Positions 35,677 to 49,139 of a stretch of DNA of 64,000 bases are shown in pieces; within the stretch, counting starts at the first letter, position 1; each line of letters starts with the position of its first letter. Source of the DNA: Mangifera indica (lineage: Eukaryota > Streptophyta > Magnoliopsida > Sapindales > Anacardiaceae). The stretch is taken from contig NC_058137.1 in assembly GCF_011075055.1 (NCBI RefSeq), forward strand, positions 24,041,463 through 24,105,462, given 5' to 3'. Made by a program: the position numbers and the translations under genes. Under the pieces are notes generated by a model. The model saw only the letters and a list, made by a program, of their open reading frames with translations. It searched no databases and was not told the origin of the DNA.

Positions 35677-38369
35677 AAAACGGTCAAGTCAAGTAGTCGA
35701 CCCCTTTTCATGTAACCTAAACAAGCCAAATATGAATGTAAATAACCCTTTCAGGAAACTTTGAATGGGAAATAACCTAAAAATTTTCAAGGAAAAGAGT
35801 TTAAGATCAAGACCCATTAACATAATAATTACAGGGTCAACAATTTGAAATTTACTTGTTTAGGTTATCTCAAAAAAGTGACATAATTTAAATAAAATTT
35901 CTCATAATGGTAAAAAAAAACAAGCAAACAAACAAACATGGATGTAAATCTATATAACGTAAATAATAATTATATGGACTAAACTCTTGTCTACATGTAT
36001 ATTTGAAATGAAAACATCTTATCTCATAATTAAAGTTTATGATAAAAAGTGGGTGGATCTATTTTTGTCTAGTATAAAAAAAAGAAACAACTTAAAATGA
36101 AATCATACCCACATAAAATTTATTTGAATTGATTTTGTTCATATGTTTGAAGTAAAAAATAAATTGTAAGCCGCTAAATATTTATTTATATTGATGAATA
36201 TTTCAATGTATAGTGGTAAGAGAGGGTGATTGAGAGAGGTGAAGGATTCCCTCGTTAGCCGAAAAAGAAGTGACAAATATAATTGAGTTGTAAGGCAAAG
36301 CACTTTGCTTTGGTGAAGAATCATATGATTAAAGAAAAGATTAGATATGAGGGTGAATAAATAAGGCACAATTCCTTAGAAGAGAAGAGAATAAGATGAA
36401 AGAATCATGTACCCAGAACTATTTTTCTTTTTATTATTGGAGCCCCACAAATCCAAAAAATAAATAAACCAACGGTCAAATTAAGAGACAATTTTTTATT
36501 TAAAAAAAAAAAAAAAAAAAGGCATCTCTTTTGAAGTATCCTGAATACAAGTAAGGCATGTTTCCAATACAAGAAATAATGATACTCAACCGACCCCCCA
36601 GCAGCAAACAAGACATTATTGTAAAATTTATTTTTATATAGAGTTGTCACAGCTCACAACCCAAGTAACTTTATATTATAAGAAATAAGATATTAAAAGC
36701 CCATTTCATTAATTAATTAATTAATTAATTAATTATATCATGAAGACTAAAGGTGTTTTTCTTTCATTGTTGCTTTCTAGTGGGGAACCTTATTCAGCAT
36801 CAACTACACACTTATTAATTTGTGCATTTCTTTCAATATTTCTTTATCATCTAATCAACTCAACTTTACCCTTTTTTTTTTTTTTGACATCCTTCATTGT
36901 TTTGAAATTGTCTATGTAATGCCTTATTTTAATTTTTATTGTTAGATTCATGTACTCTCCATTAAGACTATCATCATACACCCTTTAAACAATCATTTAA
37001 CTTTATCATCACTTATTATAAAGTTTTATAAACCTATTACTCTAGGTTTTTTCATACTTTTATGAGGAAATTTCTAATAAAATTAGAGATATTATTTATA
37101 ATAAAACTTATCTTTTAAAAGAAGTGACAAATTTTGATTGAGTGATTTGATTATTTGTTTTTTCCTTCACTTTAAAATCATCTAGTCAAATGCTACCACA
37201 TCAAATTCATGATTTGATTTTTAATGCCGGACTAATCTCTAAAAGGAAGTGACAACAAATTCATGAGAAACCCTATTAAGGGTCTATGATAATAACCCAT
37301 CAAACTTTATAAAAGAAATCTTATTGTCACTTTTGAAACTATAAGGGTGCCTTTGGTGCCAACTTCAATGTAATTGGGAATAAAGTAATATTTCTATGTG
37401 TATAACGGGAAGAATGAGGGGATGGCAAATTCAAAGATGGGTTGTGTAGAAGATGAATGAGATTCCCAAAAAGAAAAATAAAGTTAAGGAAGAAAAAGAG
37501 ATTGAGATTCTCACAATGTGAGACTAATAGTGGAAATAATAAAGGGTGGATGTCACATGTAGAATCAATACAACAACAATAATAACAACAAAAACTCAAC
37601 CTTTAGGTTGAACGAAAGAAAGAAAGAAAAGAAAAGGCAAAGACAACTCCACCTCAAGTCAAGATACAAAACAATTGCCCTAAAAAGAGGGGAAGAACAA
37701 ACACACATGAACCCCTCTTATAAATCTACATATATATATATATATATACATTCCTTTTCTTGTTTTCTTTTTAATCCATTGTACATGCTTACAACTTAAA
37801 TCAATCACCACCCTCCATTTCAGTATCTTTTTTCCTTTGTTTTTTCCCACATCAACCTTGCTTTTTAATGTGCCTTTTTTTTTTTCGGTGGTGGTTAAAC
37901 CAAAGTATATAATGTGGAGGATATGGTTGAGTTGATGAGCATGCAATAATGGAGATTGAATGATAAAGATAGAATGATAGATAGATGAAGAAGAAAGGTG
38001 AACTGCATATGAATCCTTTTCCCTACTTTTCATTTTATCTCTTCTTGTGACTCTTCTTTATTTCTTCTTTCTTTAGTTTCTTCTTCAAGTTTCATGCATG
38101 TTATTAATTATAGCTAATCTCAACTACTTATAATTAGGTATGAGTTGGACCGACTATTAATTTAATTCATTCTAATCTTATCTCAATGCTTAATTAATGC
38201 AAATCTTTCCGTTCGAACTTACATATTTAAAAGAGTTGCATTTACCCCATAAAGTTCCCTTAATTAATTTTCCAGCCCTACTAATATCAACAATAATCAT
38301 TTTTATTTAAAAAAAAAAAAAAGGTCATTTGTGCAAAAGAGCTTGTATCAAAAGTTGGTAAGTAAATTT
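35677..38369. other. AT-rich intergenic DNA
   Basis: I see no gene. It holds an (ATTA)n run at about 36709-36735, a GAAA-type run at about 37612-37632, a short TA run at 37732-37748, and several poly(A)/poly(T) tracts. The purine/pyrimidine-rich stretch 37340-38100 resembles a promoter or UTR in texture, but no adjacent coding exon was recognised. Confidence 0.4.
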
Positions 38370-38585
38370 GAGTCCAATGATCGGGGTAAATTATTATATA
38401 TGATATATAGCAAGTAAAATTTGAGCCTAATGATTACGGTCTCATCATCTGTACTAAAAAAGTGAAAAGCTTAATTTTAAAATATTATCGAAAGAGATTT
38501 AAACTTTTACTCTTATGTTTAGAATCTCAATCTTTCGTCACTCAAGCAGTCACTTGAGGGCTATTATCTCTTATAGTATTTGAAG
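38370..38585. repeat. Isolated relative of the 177-base tandem unit
   Basis: It shares the order gtgaaaagcttaattttaaa, gagatttaaacttttactc, tagaatctcaatc and tcactcaagcagtcacttga with the array at 34 kb, but is more diverged and single-copy. Upstream are two 'gtaa(a)tttgag(t/c)c(t/c)aatgat' pieces, also part of the unit. Confidence 0.6.
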
Positions 38586-39470
38586 GGAAACCATGTTATT
38601 TGGTGAGACTTTTAGGGAGGTGAAAATTAAACTCTTGGTTTTAAAATCCTAAAAAGTTAAAGCTTGTTACACATGCATATACATAAGAAAAACATAATAA
38701 TGGTGTATAATTCAAAATTAATTTAATTTATATAAACATACATGAAACAATAAATAATTAAAAGAAAGAATCAATCTGTATCAAAATTTAATAGTTAAAT
38801 AAATAAATATTTATATATAAAAATGGGAGAATATTGAGGAAGAGAATCCGAGCAATGCGGTGGCGTTTTATTGCCTTGCCACCTTGTGTCTGTACGGCTG
38901 TAGCTCCAATCTTATTTGATAATACTGACCGGCCATGTGGGAAGTGGGTGCATGATTTTAAGAGAATTAAAAGAGTTTTCATATTATAATAATGTTGATA
39001 CTTTGCAGGATTTATACGTTAATATTTAATTATTGTAATTAAATAGCCTATGTGTTTGTCATTTTGTCTCCTTAAAAGGAGCTAATTCATCCAATATTTA
39101 CCTCGAAATAATTCTTAATTAAATTAATTAATAGGGGTTATTTTATTAAGAGAAAATGGCATCGAAAATATCAGAAGAATTGCCTATGTTTCCATGAAAG
39201 AGGGTGCTCAGTGTCTTGTTCCCAAAATTATGAATAAAAAAAATTCATAGGAAAGAATAAGTGGGGTCTTAGGGAAGTTGGAGAGGGGGCAAAAGAATTA
39301 TTAATTTTATAATTTTATAAAAGATTTAATAATTGTCATCATAGTCGTGGTGTGATCGCATCATATTCACATGCAAATATTTATGCCTCCCACAATTCAT
39401 GTTTTGATTATTAAAATAATTGTTTTGGTGGTAGGATCCAAGAGACTGTCATTTGCTTGCCTTTTTTTAA

Positions 39471-39476
<6 letters not shown>
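38586..39476. other. AT-rich intergenic DNA
   Basis: A less AT-rich island at about 38825-38960 is open on the minus strand for 64 codons but has no recognised similarity. Nothing else is seen. Confidence 0.35.

Positions 39477-39533
<57 letters not shown>
39477..39533. repeat. (AT)n microsatellite
   Basis: About 28 AT dinucleotides without interruption. Confidence 0.97.
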
Positions 39534-39538
<5 letters not shown>

Positions 39539-39639
39539 AATTGTTTATTTTAGTTGTGATGCTGATTAAATATAAAATATGCCCATAAGCCTTTCTGAGA
39601 GTGTGATGTATTATTTAAAAAAAAAAATACCTTGGAGAG

Positions 39640-39995
39640 AGTTTATTAAAATAATTTTTAAATTATTCAAATAATTATTATATTTTATTGTATATAATAA
39701 AAAAATTAAGATATTATTTTACTTTAAAATGTGTTAGTGATTATTAGATATAATTATTTTAAAATAATATTTCATATTATTTGTCATATTAATTAAAAAT
39801 AAGATTTTTTATCTTAAAAATTAATAACTAATAATAGAATTGTAATAAAGACAAGATTATCATCTTAATATTTTAATAATTAAGGTAAATATGATAATTA
39901 GATTAAAAATTATTAAAATATTTTATTATTAACAAATTTAAAAAGTTAATATAAAAAATAAAAGTAAATTACTAAAATAACCTTTGATAACCTTA
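39640..39995. mobile_element. Diverged relative of the Harbinger-like MITE
   Basis: The interior matches the element at 19226-19707 in order: taaaataatttttaaattat, catattaattaaaaataaga, ttaataattaaggtaa, tattattaacaaa. The termini are degraded and no target duplication is visible. Confidence 0.5.
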
Positions 39996-39999
39996 ACTA

Positions 40000-41900
40000 G
40001 GCACCCATGCAATTCTACTAAAGATAACCTAAATTAATATGATCTCGTAGGGTTAATGAGATAAATTCATACAAAATGAAATAATTTTATTTGGGGTAAT
40101 TACTGAAAAAGATAACAAATTTGATATTTATATCGTCTTCAATTGACGTGAATGAGGTGAGAGGATTATGAATATCCTATTCTCTTAAGATATCATAAAA
40201 ATAATTAATAAAGTAAATTGAAAGATAAATTATTAAGCATTCCCAAGTATATAAAAATAAAAAGATATATGATTGAGAGTAATCCATTTCCATGGGGTAA
40301 GATAGTTAGCGACTGGATTAAGAATTTAATTATTAATTAAGTGAGATTATTGCGAATTGGGAAAGATTTAAAATTTGTGATTAGCAAAAAATCAGGCCTT
40401 TGAATATGGACATGAAATTTTAATTGAAATTTAGGAAACCAACATGCCGATGAATCAACCAGTCAAATATGACTCCTTAGGTCAAGATTCAATGGACCAA
40501 AAACCACTTTTGAATGCTTCTACATCTTCAAATAATAGCTGGTTATATTTTCAACACTAAATTAATTGAGTTTGAATTTCAATAACAAATTTATTGAATA
40601 TTGTGATATGTCTATTTTTATAGGATAGTTACGATTTTGATATATATATATATATATATAATTTGATATACAAAAAATAACGTATCATTATATAATTAAG
40701 TATGATTTATCTTTAATTTTTAATTATCTAATCACATAATAATCTTTTATTGTTTGTATAAAAAATCATACACATAATATTACTCATACGTAAAATTCTT
40801 AATGGATGATATAAATCACAATTTGAGATATTGGCTCTAATTTTTATTTTATAAACTGATAAATCAATTATTAAATTCATATTAATAAAATTATCTGTAT
40901 ATATTTTAAGTATATAAAATGAATACATAAATGATATATTATCATATTATTAAATAATTTTAAATTAAAAATAAAGTAATATTTAATCACATAATGATAT
41001 ATCATCTGTGAATTCATTATTCAATTCGCATATTAAAAACTTCAAACCTTTTTATATTAGAAATTAATTGTTTTGTCAATAATTTATAGATATATAATAA
41101 TATTGAAATTAAAGTATTATTTTTTATATAATGTTATATATACATATTTTTTATTACGTGATATATATATATATATAATGTGTTATTATATGATTGAGTG
41201 TTATTTTATTTTAATTCAAAATCATTTAATTATATTATAATACATTATTTATGTATATATTTACGTAGCTAAAAGTATGAACAATAGGTTATATTGTATT
41301 TTTAATATCAACTTAATTTTATATGCTATAACATGAGGAAAAAGTGTAATACTATGTGTATAATTTTTATATATAAATGATTATATGTTATTATTTGATT
41401 GGATAATTAAAAATAAGAAATAAAACAGTTATAATTATATAATGATATATTATTATTTATATATAAAATTGTATATTTAATTTATTGAAAAAAATTTATG
41501 CATATCTTTTAAGAATTTTAATTATTTATTTACAAAAAGCTTTAGAATTGGTTGGACAAGAAAAAGTAATATTATGTATGTCAAATACAGAATTTTATAT
41601 TTAGATATTATTTAATTAAATATTAGTTTATATTTAAATTAAAATTATTTAACTATATTATAACATATAGTATGAATATCTAATTCGGTATATATAGGAA
41701 GTTTTATTGTTATCCAAATTTGGGTTTGGATGCAATAATTATTAAAATGAAGCCGTTGGATCTAAGTTTAATCAAATCATGATGATGATGAAAGGCTGAT
41801 CTTGAACATTTGATTTGTTTGAAATTACGTGATGAAGTAAGCATGATTAAATTAAAGATTGTAATTAGATTACAAATCGTTCTCATAATAAGTTTAAACG
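40000..41900. other. Very AT-rich intergenic DNA
   Basis: Long runs of tatata and poly(A/T), with repeated short phrases such as 'taatcacataatgat'. No gene or delimited element was recognised. Confidence 0.5.
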
Positions 41901-41914
41901 AGGATAGAAATGTC

Positions 41915-41928
41915 ATGCCACGTGGCAT
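41915..41928. promoter_or_regulatory. Perfect 14-base G-box palindrome
   Basis: atgccacgtggcat is a perfect palindrome centred on CACGTG, the binding core for bZIP and bHLH factors. It lies about 1 kb upstream of the RING E3 ligase start. Confidence 0.7.
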
Positions 41929-42165
41929 AGAAAGTGTCAGCAAACGTTGCCCATGCGAGAAGCAGCAGTGATTTGAGTGAAATAACATGTCTCCTTATTT
42001 TTTTAAATTTAAAAATAAAAATTGAAAGTTAGAAACTGCCAAACGACCAGGCCGGGTACACCGTACCCTCCCCAACCAACCGCCACTTCGTCACTTTTAT
42101 TTAATAATTTATTTTTATTGACAAATCTGTTCCACGGGTCCCGCCATAGCCACGCTGGCCGATCG

Positions 42166-42326
42166 CACGTGGCTCAGGGCTCACCTCTGTGTCTTGTCCT
42201 CTTTATTTCACACAGTTCCACACGTGTTTCAGTGGACCCCACGCCCATCACGTTGTTCAGGATGACCATAAAAATAGAAAAATTTAAATTAAAAAAAAAA
42301 CAAACAGACACTCCCGCTTACGTGGC
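42166..42326. promoter_or_regulatory. Cluster of ACGT elements upstream of the RING ligase gene
   Basis: Three G-box/ABRE-like motifs lie within 160 bases: gcacgtggc (42165-42173), acacgtgt (42220-42227) and tacgtggc (42319-42326). They sit 620-780 bases above the start codon in a GC-richer island. This suggests ABA or light-responsive bZIP/bHLH control, inferred from motif content alone. Confidence 0.55.
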
Positions 42327-42944
42327 AGAGGCATGCCTGTCAGTTATAAAATCCTGATACCAGTACACATACAAGGAAAAATAAAAAACAATGTAATTAC
42401 CATAAAAGCTTGATTCAATTGTAATACCCAAAATACCCTTACTTTATTATCTTATTTTAAGTAAATTTTATACCATAAATGAATAAATTAATTGAAAAAG
42501 TAAAAAAAATCTGCGTTTCTAGATTTTAATTTAAATTGGAAGAGGAATCAAAATAGGAAGGAGGGATGATTATGGTAATGAATACCCAAATAAACCAACA
42601 AAACAAATCTCTTTTTCTTGTTTCATCTTTATCTTTTTTTATGATAAAAATAATAACTTTTTTTTTCTCTCACAAAGATTTGTTCGTTTGTTTGTTTTCA
42701 TTTTCTCTCTCTAAACCAAACCCTAAATAAACCTCACCATTCACCCTTGCCACCTCTATTGCATGCCATTTTGTTTTGTCCTTCTCTTTACCTTCTTCTC
42801 CTCTCTTAAATTTCTCTCCCTCAAAGCCATTTCATAAACAACAAACAAGCAAAGCAAGAAACGCATAGAAGAAGCGGTTTCTCTGAATAAACCAAATACC
42901 AATCCTTCCAAAACACTCCAATTTCATTTTCATCTTTCTTTTTC

Positions 42945-44113
42945 ATGGCTGTTGAAGCACGGCATCATAATCTTTTCCCTCCTCAGCTCTTAGGAAACAG
43001 GTCTCTGTTATAAATTTTTTGTCTTTTTAAGTATATCATCATGTTTTGTGTTGATTATTTCTTGATCTGAACGGGCGGTTTTGCAATGAATTTTCAGGGA
43101 AATGAACCCCATTGAATCAAACGCAAGTTTTTACAATACGCAGATGGGATATGGGCTACCATTATCAGGAACAACGACGGGTATTGAGACTCTTCAACTC
43201 CCCGCCACCGTCTACGGTTCTGGGATTTCCGACTCACTCCCTCAAAAACCAGTCATCAAATCCGATAGTTCTTTAACATACAACAACAGTAATAATCTCC
43301 TTGTTCAATCAAGAAAACGTTCGAGAGACTTCTGCAATCCTCCCCTGTCTTTCCCGTCGTTCCAAAATCAAAGTCACAAAACTTGCACCGCCATGCCCTT
43401 CTCCTTTTTCGGCCACGATATATCCCCTCAGATCCAAGAACAACAATCCGATCTTGACCGCATCATTTCTCAACATGTAAGTGTCTTTTAAATTTTTTCA
43501 TGTAAAATTATTTATTTAATTTATGATATAATGATAATAATAAATTTAGAAAAAATCTGTTTAGATGGAGAAAGTGAAGATGGAGATTGAAGAAAGAAGG
43601 AAGAGACAAGCCAGAAGAATTCTGGACGCGATTGAGGAGAGTTTAATGAAGAAACTGAGAACAAAAGAAGAAGAAATTGAAAAAATGGGGAAATTGAATT
43701 GGGCGTTAGAGGAAAGAGTGAAATCATTATGCATAGAGAATCAAATATGGCGAGACTTGGCGCAGAGCAATGAAGCTACGGCCAATGCTTTACGTTCAAA
43801 CTTAGAGCAAGTCCTCGCCGCAACGCAGGCCAACGACGCTAATACACCGGGAGGAGGTTGCCAAGACGACGAAGTCATTGACGACGCTCAGTCGTGTTGC
43901 GGCAGCAGCTGCGATGGAGACGACCAGAAGCGGCGATTGGACAGTGGAGATAATTCAAGCGGAATGTGTCGGAATTGTCGGAAAGAGGAAGCTTGCGTGT
44001 TGTTATTGCCGTGCAGGCATTTGTGTTTGTGTACCGTTTGTGGGTCGGGTCGTCATACTTGCCCCGTTTGTAATTCCGTTAAAACTGGTAGCGTTCATGT
44101 TAACATGTCCTAG
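42945..44113 (+). CDS. BOI-related RING-type E3 ubiquitin ligase
   Basis: Member of the BOI/BRG/SBP1-like family, which restrains cell death and modulates stress and gibberellin signalling through ubiquitin transfer. Exons: 42945-43000, 43098-43476, 43565-44113, giving 327 residues. The N-terminus MAVEARHHNLFPPQLL is the characteristic family start. A variable Ser/Asn-rich region contains the basic RKRSRD patch. Exon 3 begins with a coiled coil (EIEERRKRQARRILDAIEE), followed by the WRD-like conserved segment NQIWRDLAQSNEATANALR at about 204-222. The C3HC4 RING spans about residues 280-314: CRNC, CRHLCLC, CPVC. It ends in SVHVNMS. The zinc ligands appear intact. No neighbouring gene lies within 10 kb, and the upstream DNA holds several ACGT motifs. 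Confidence 0.94.
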
Positions 44114-47100
44114 ACAAATGACAAAATCATGAATTAAAAAAAAAAACAAAAAACGTTTCGAGAAACAAAAACGTGTTTCCTTGCCTAATGGATCAATTAT
44201 GTGTAATTTTATTTATTTATTTATTTTAATTTAATTGATATTGTGTTTGCAAACGGATAGTGCGGCGTATGTTAGCGAGGTTTTCGTGGGGAGTTACAAC
44301 TTATAAAGGCTTTTAAAAGGATAGGTGAGGAGGGGGAGGTTTTTACGTGGTCCCCACGTGGGGTCGTGCAAATAGATAAGAGTAGAATAGGAGCGGAACT
44401 AACTAGTTAAATAAAAACGATAAAAGGCGTGAAAGTCACGAGTAATAAAGATGCGTGGAGTCAACGAGTGTAACTGAAACCGACATGTGTGAGGCAAAAG
44501 CTGACACGTCCGACCCGCGCAAATGTCGCTGTCCTGCAGTAGTGGCAGTGAATCTTCACCTTCATTAAAATTAATCAACTGATTAACATGATAAAAAATA
44601 ATTAATTACGCATCAGATAAAGCGACGGAATCTAGAAAAAAAGTCTGCTCTGGCAGAACCGTATGTTGTGCATTGATGGCGTATTTTAGACGTCGACGTT
44701 ATCAATTTTTTGGCCTTTATTAAAAATGACAGGAGCATAAAGCCTCTTTTTTCTTTTGTTGCGTTGAAATATCAGGCTGCCTTCAACTTCATTCAAGTCA
44801 TGGCTGGCGCATGGAAAGACGTACATACGTTTGGTGGTTCAACAAAGCGCGTCCCTGGCACGTAACTCTGTCTCTCTTTAGTCAATGTCAACAATCGCGC
44901 ATTAAGGGATTTCAGATTCACTTACATCTTTTCATACCTCATTACTTTTTTAATTTACTCTTAATTAATATGGATTAATTCAAATAATTATTAACATTTG
45001 ATTGTCGGTCAAATACGGCGACGTTGCAGGAAGAAGAATGAATGATTAATCGGAGACCGCGTTTGCAGAGCGGATTGTGGGATGGGATACAGGATAATTT
45101 TATTTTTTATAGAGTGGTTAAAAATGGAAAAGGGCTTTGAATTATTGTTTCACTAATTTATGCATGTGATTTATGGTTGTGCTTGTTGCTTGATAGTGGT
45201 GATGAAGAACTGTTTTTGAGTCAGTCCATGATAAGTTCTGGCCTTGGGGCCACTGAATCATTTACTCACCTTTATTGCAAATAAAATAAGAATAAATATT
45301 TTCGCATAAAATCCTAAATAGTCATTTAACAATGTAGATTTGAAATCGATAATATTATAAAATAATTATATAATTATTTATTAAATTTAAAATTTTATAT
45401 ACTCGGTATGATTTATTAAAATTTCCTAAATTTTGTTTAATTGGAATTTGTTATGATTTAAAATGGGAAAGAAATGACAAATTGGAGGGGATGAGTATTA
45501 TCTATATGATGAAAACTTTATTATAAAAAAGATAATTATTATAATTTCAAAAAAGAAAAAGGAAATTTGGTGGTAAACCACAATTAGAAAAGTAAAATTA
45601 TAATACTTAATCAGGTAACGAAATGATACCCTCAAACCCAATCCAATCAATTCGAGATTTCAGTAATTCACGAAATTAGTACATAATCCAAAACATAATT
45701 ATTATTATTGTTGAATTTTAAAATTTGTCCAAATTTGGAAAACAAAAATTGGATGACTTAATAAATTTAAGTGGGTCCACAAAACATGACAAGTCATAGG
45801 ATTTTTGGGGCAGCGTGGGGCCCACTAAATCATGGACCATCTGTCCCTTTATGACCGGCATGCCCTCCAAAACACGTGAATCTGATTCCCCCCGTCACTT
45901 TTTCCGCCATTTACAACTTTATTATTTATGGCAAGCAATGCTAATAATAGGCCCCTAATATAACATTTTTTAATACATAAAAAAAAATATATGTATTTGA
46001 AAAATAAATAAAAAAACATTTTTTTAATTATAAATAAATGTAAGGAAAGTGAATCATTTACTTAGGAATCAAATGAAAAAGGTGGAATATAATAAATAGC
46101 TTTAAAAAATAAAAAATAAAAAAGGGAGGAAAACTGATTCCCACTTTTGAAAAATAAGGAGAATGGAACATAATAATGGGCACTAGTGGACTTCGGTTTT
46201 GATGTACAAATATCTTTCCATTCTCTTTTGGACCGTATCCCGATGCGTGCTCCCATGGAATACATTTATTTATTTATTTATAATTTTTTATTTTTCGTAT
46301 ATTCAATTACTAACTATTTTTTAATTTTTTCGTTAATTTTTTTTTTAATTTTTCAATTGCGCTGTATGAGTATGACCAAATATTTAATATATTTTAAGCA
46401 TTAATTATTAAAAATAATTTCAAAACAGAAAGGATTAGTTTTAATTCATAATGGGGGCTTTTTTGTGTTAAAAATTATGTTAGTTGGGGGTAAAGTTGTT
46501 ATAATATGGGTTGTGGGTGTACCATTATTTTATTTCAAAATGGTAAAATTTTTATCATTAAAATTTAATAAGGGTAAATTTATAATAAAATTATAATTAT
46601 TTTAGTAATTTAATATAATAAAAAAGTGATAATCAAATTATATTTTATATAATCTATCACTAAGATAGTTTATATATATTAGGTTAGATCAATTTGTCAT
46701 GATTAGAGGTAAACCCAATAAAATTAAATAAAATAATATTAATTATAAATAATAGATTAAACACGCTATAAAATATAATGATCAAATCAAACATGGTCAA
46801 GGATATAATGTATAATATCTAATCTCTATGAGATAACGATCAAAATTAATATGGTAAAGAGATGGAAGTGTGAATTTTATAAATTATGGAGGGAGACCAG
46901 TAATTCCTAATACTTATGGGGTCTTATGGAAATTTCCTTAAACCAGACAACATCAGGATCAAAGTTCTTGAATTTGTCATTTTTTTTAATACCATACATA
47001 GTAATCTAATTTAAGCTTTGCACTTATCGCAGATCAAATTGTCGATTTTATTTTATTTTCTTATGTCATCACACGATTTAATTTTGGGGCCACAGTTACG

Positions 47101-48496
47101 TTTGGTCAATTACTTCCCTAATTTAATAATTTTCATTTTTATTAATTTAATTCATAGTTTATTTGTATGAATAATCTTAACACTTAAGGCACGAAAGTTA
47201 GACTATTTTGGTGCAATTTCAAATCAAATTGATTATCCAAAAACTTGACATAATGTCATCATCATTTTCCATGTTTGATACATCCCCTTTTTTAAGATAT
47301 TGAGAAGGTGGCCAAAAACAATGAATATTCAAAAAAAAAAAAAAAAAAGAGAAAAATTGATATTTCTATCATATTGGATGAATCCAGTCTTTTCTTGTCA
47401 CTTATTCGAAATGGAGGACAATTATCCATCTCTTTCTTAAAATTATAAAATGACACTAAAAAAATAAAATAAAATTATGTAAATCTAATTTTAAATATTT
47501 AATTGAATACTCAGATGATATTTTATAATATATTTAGCTAATTTTCAATTAAAGATAAACTAATATATAATTATATAATGACACATTATCTGAATACACA
47601 ATTAGGTACTTAAAACTTGATATATATAATATAACTAAAAATATTTTTAATAAAAATATATTTATACTTTCTATAAATCATATTTCATTGGGTATTGATG
47701 TTCAACAATACAAATTGCTTTGTTTTTTTATAATTGTCATGATTCATTAAAATCAAATACCATACATTCTAATGTTACATGACTTAAGTTCTTTAAAAAA
47801 AAAGATTGAGAAGTGTTTTCAAAGTCCAAATCAACATTATTATTAAAAATAATGAGTTGGGTTGGTGATAGATTAGCTTAATTAGCATAAAAACAATTCA
47901 AACCAACACATTGCTTCAACCAAGGGCTTGCAAAATTCTATAATTATTATTTTAATAATTTCAAGGAGGAGGAGCCCTCCTTGAATCAACCTCTAATTTT
48001 ATCATCAATATGTTTTAATAGTAATTAATTCTAGTATTACATCACTTCAAGATTTTATTCTCATTATCACCTAGAATATCATCATACATGTTACTTAAAA
48101 ATAGATTATTAAAGTGATTAATATTAAAATACTCAATGTGGGTATTGACAATTTATAAAATTTTAAAATGAGTTTCCAATGATATCATAAAGCAGGGTTA
48201 TTATTTTTAATATTTATAAAGATGGAAAAGGGATTGAAATTTTAGATGTGATGTAAAGGTATTGAGGGGTGATGTTGGATTTGATATATCAATATCTTTT
48301 TATTATTTATTTAAATAAAATTGGATTTTAATGTGTAAGTTGATTTATTATTATTACAAGGAATAAAAATGAAAAAGGTTGGTTGTGGAATGCACCAATA
48401 GAGCACATTTAGGCCAAATAACCATTTCCCACCCAAGGATTAATGTATACCCAACTTCCCATCAATTAATTATCAAAAACTTAAATGTCTATTTGT
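44114..48496. other. Long intergenic interval
   Basis: 44.1-44.25 kb is the ligase 3' flank. 44.25-44.9 kb is GC-richer with stress-type motifs. 44.9-48.5 kb is AT-rich with no recognised gene. Open frames in 46.0-46.4 kb are low-complexity. Confidence 0.45.
44344..44363. promoter_or_regulatory. Paired ACGTGG / CCACGTGG motif
   Basis: The 20 bases tacgtggtccccacgtgggg hold two ACGT cores 13 bases apart. Further ACGT cores follow at about 44506 (gacacgtcc) and 44860 (ggcacgtaac). They lie downstream of the ligase gene, and no second gene was recognised nearby, so the target of this element is unclear. Confidence 0.5.
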
Positions 48497-49139
48497 TTGA
48501 TAAATTTTACTGTTACTGTTAGATGTAAAATTGTCACTTAACAAAAATATTTTAAAAAATTAAAAATTTATCTCATTGCCATCCCTAGGTTTAAAAGCTA
48601 ATAAATTTTCCCATCCAAAGTTTAGAAAACTTACATTTTCCCCCTAAGGATTTTTCAACACGCTACTAGTGACCGAAGATGATGGTAAAGACGACGTTTT
48701 CCTTTCCTCCAGGCTTCTCTCTCACTCTTGCTCCAATTTCATTCATCATTAACTGAGGAAATCGACTAACGAAGATCGTTCTTATTCTCTAGACAATGAT
48801 GCAATTCATTTTCTTCTAAGATGAAGACAAATCGCTTCTTCGTCTAAAAACGAACTATTCATCTTTATCAATTGATTTCTTCAGTCAATAATAACTGGAA
48901 ATGGAGCACGGCTAGGAGAGAAGTCAGGAGGGAGGGAGAATGCCACTGTCAGCTTCTCCAACTACCAGCATGGTGGTTGAAAAAACCTTAAGGGAAAATG
49001 TTGATTTTTCAAACTTTAGGTGAGAAAAAATTTGATAGATTTTTAAATTTAAAGGAGAATTATGATAAATTTTTAGGTTCTTTAAATATTTTAGTAAATG
49101 ATAAATTTATCTCTGACAGTAATAGTAAAATTTAATAGA
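48497..49139. mobile_element. MULE-like MITE with ~165-bp terminal inverted repeats
   Basis: The left end, taaattttactgttactgtt (from 48501), matches the reversed right end, taaattttactattactgtc. The match continues through aaaaatttatc, aagctaataaattttcccat and aaacttacattttcccc against their inverted counterparts. The roughly 300-base centre is GC-richer, with ctctctcactcttgctcc and tcaggagggagggagaatgc, and has no transposase. Long inverted repeats with a GC-richer core are typical of non-autonomous Mutator-type elements. A 9-base target duplication was not clear. Confidence 0.7.

Noticed and set aside
37680..38033. 117-codon minus-strand open frame
   Set aside because: Low-complexity Lys/Ile content over poly(A/T) and TA runs, no similarity.
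37340..38100. Possible microRNA or non-coding gene promoter
   Set aside because: Texture resembles a UTR or promoter, but none of the conserved plant microRNA sequences I know was found in or near it.
39371..39553. 60-codon open frame with (YI)n tail
   Set aside because: Microsatellite artefact as above.
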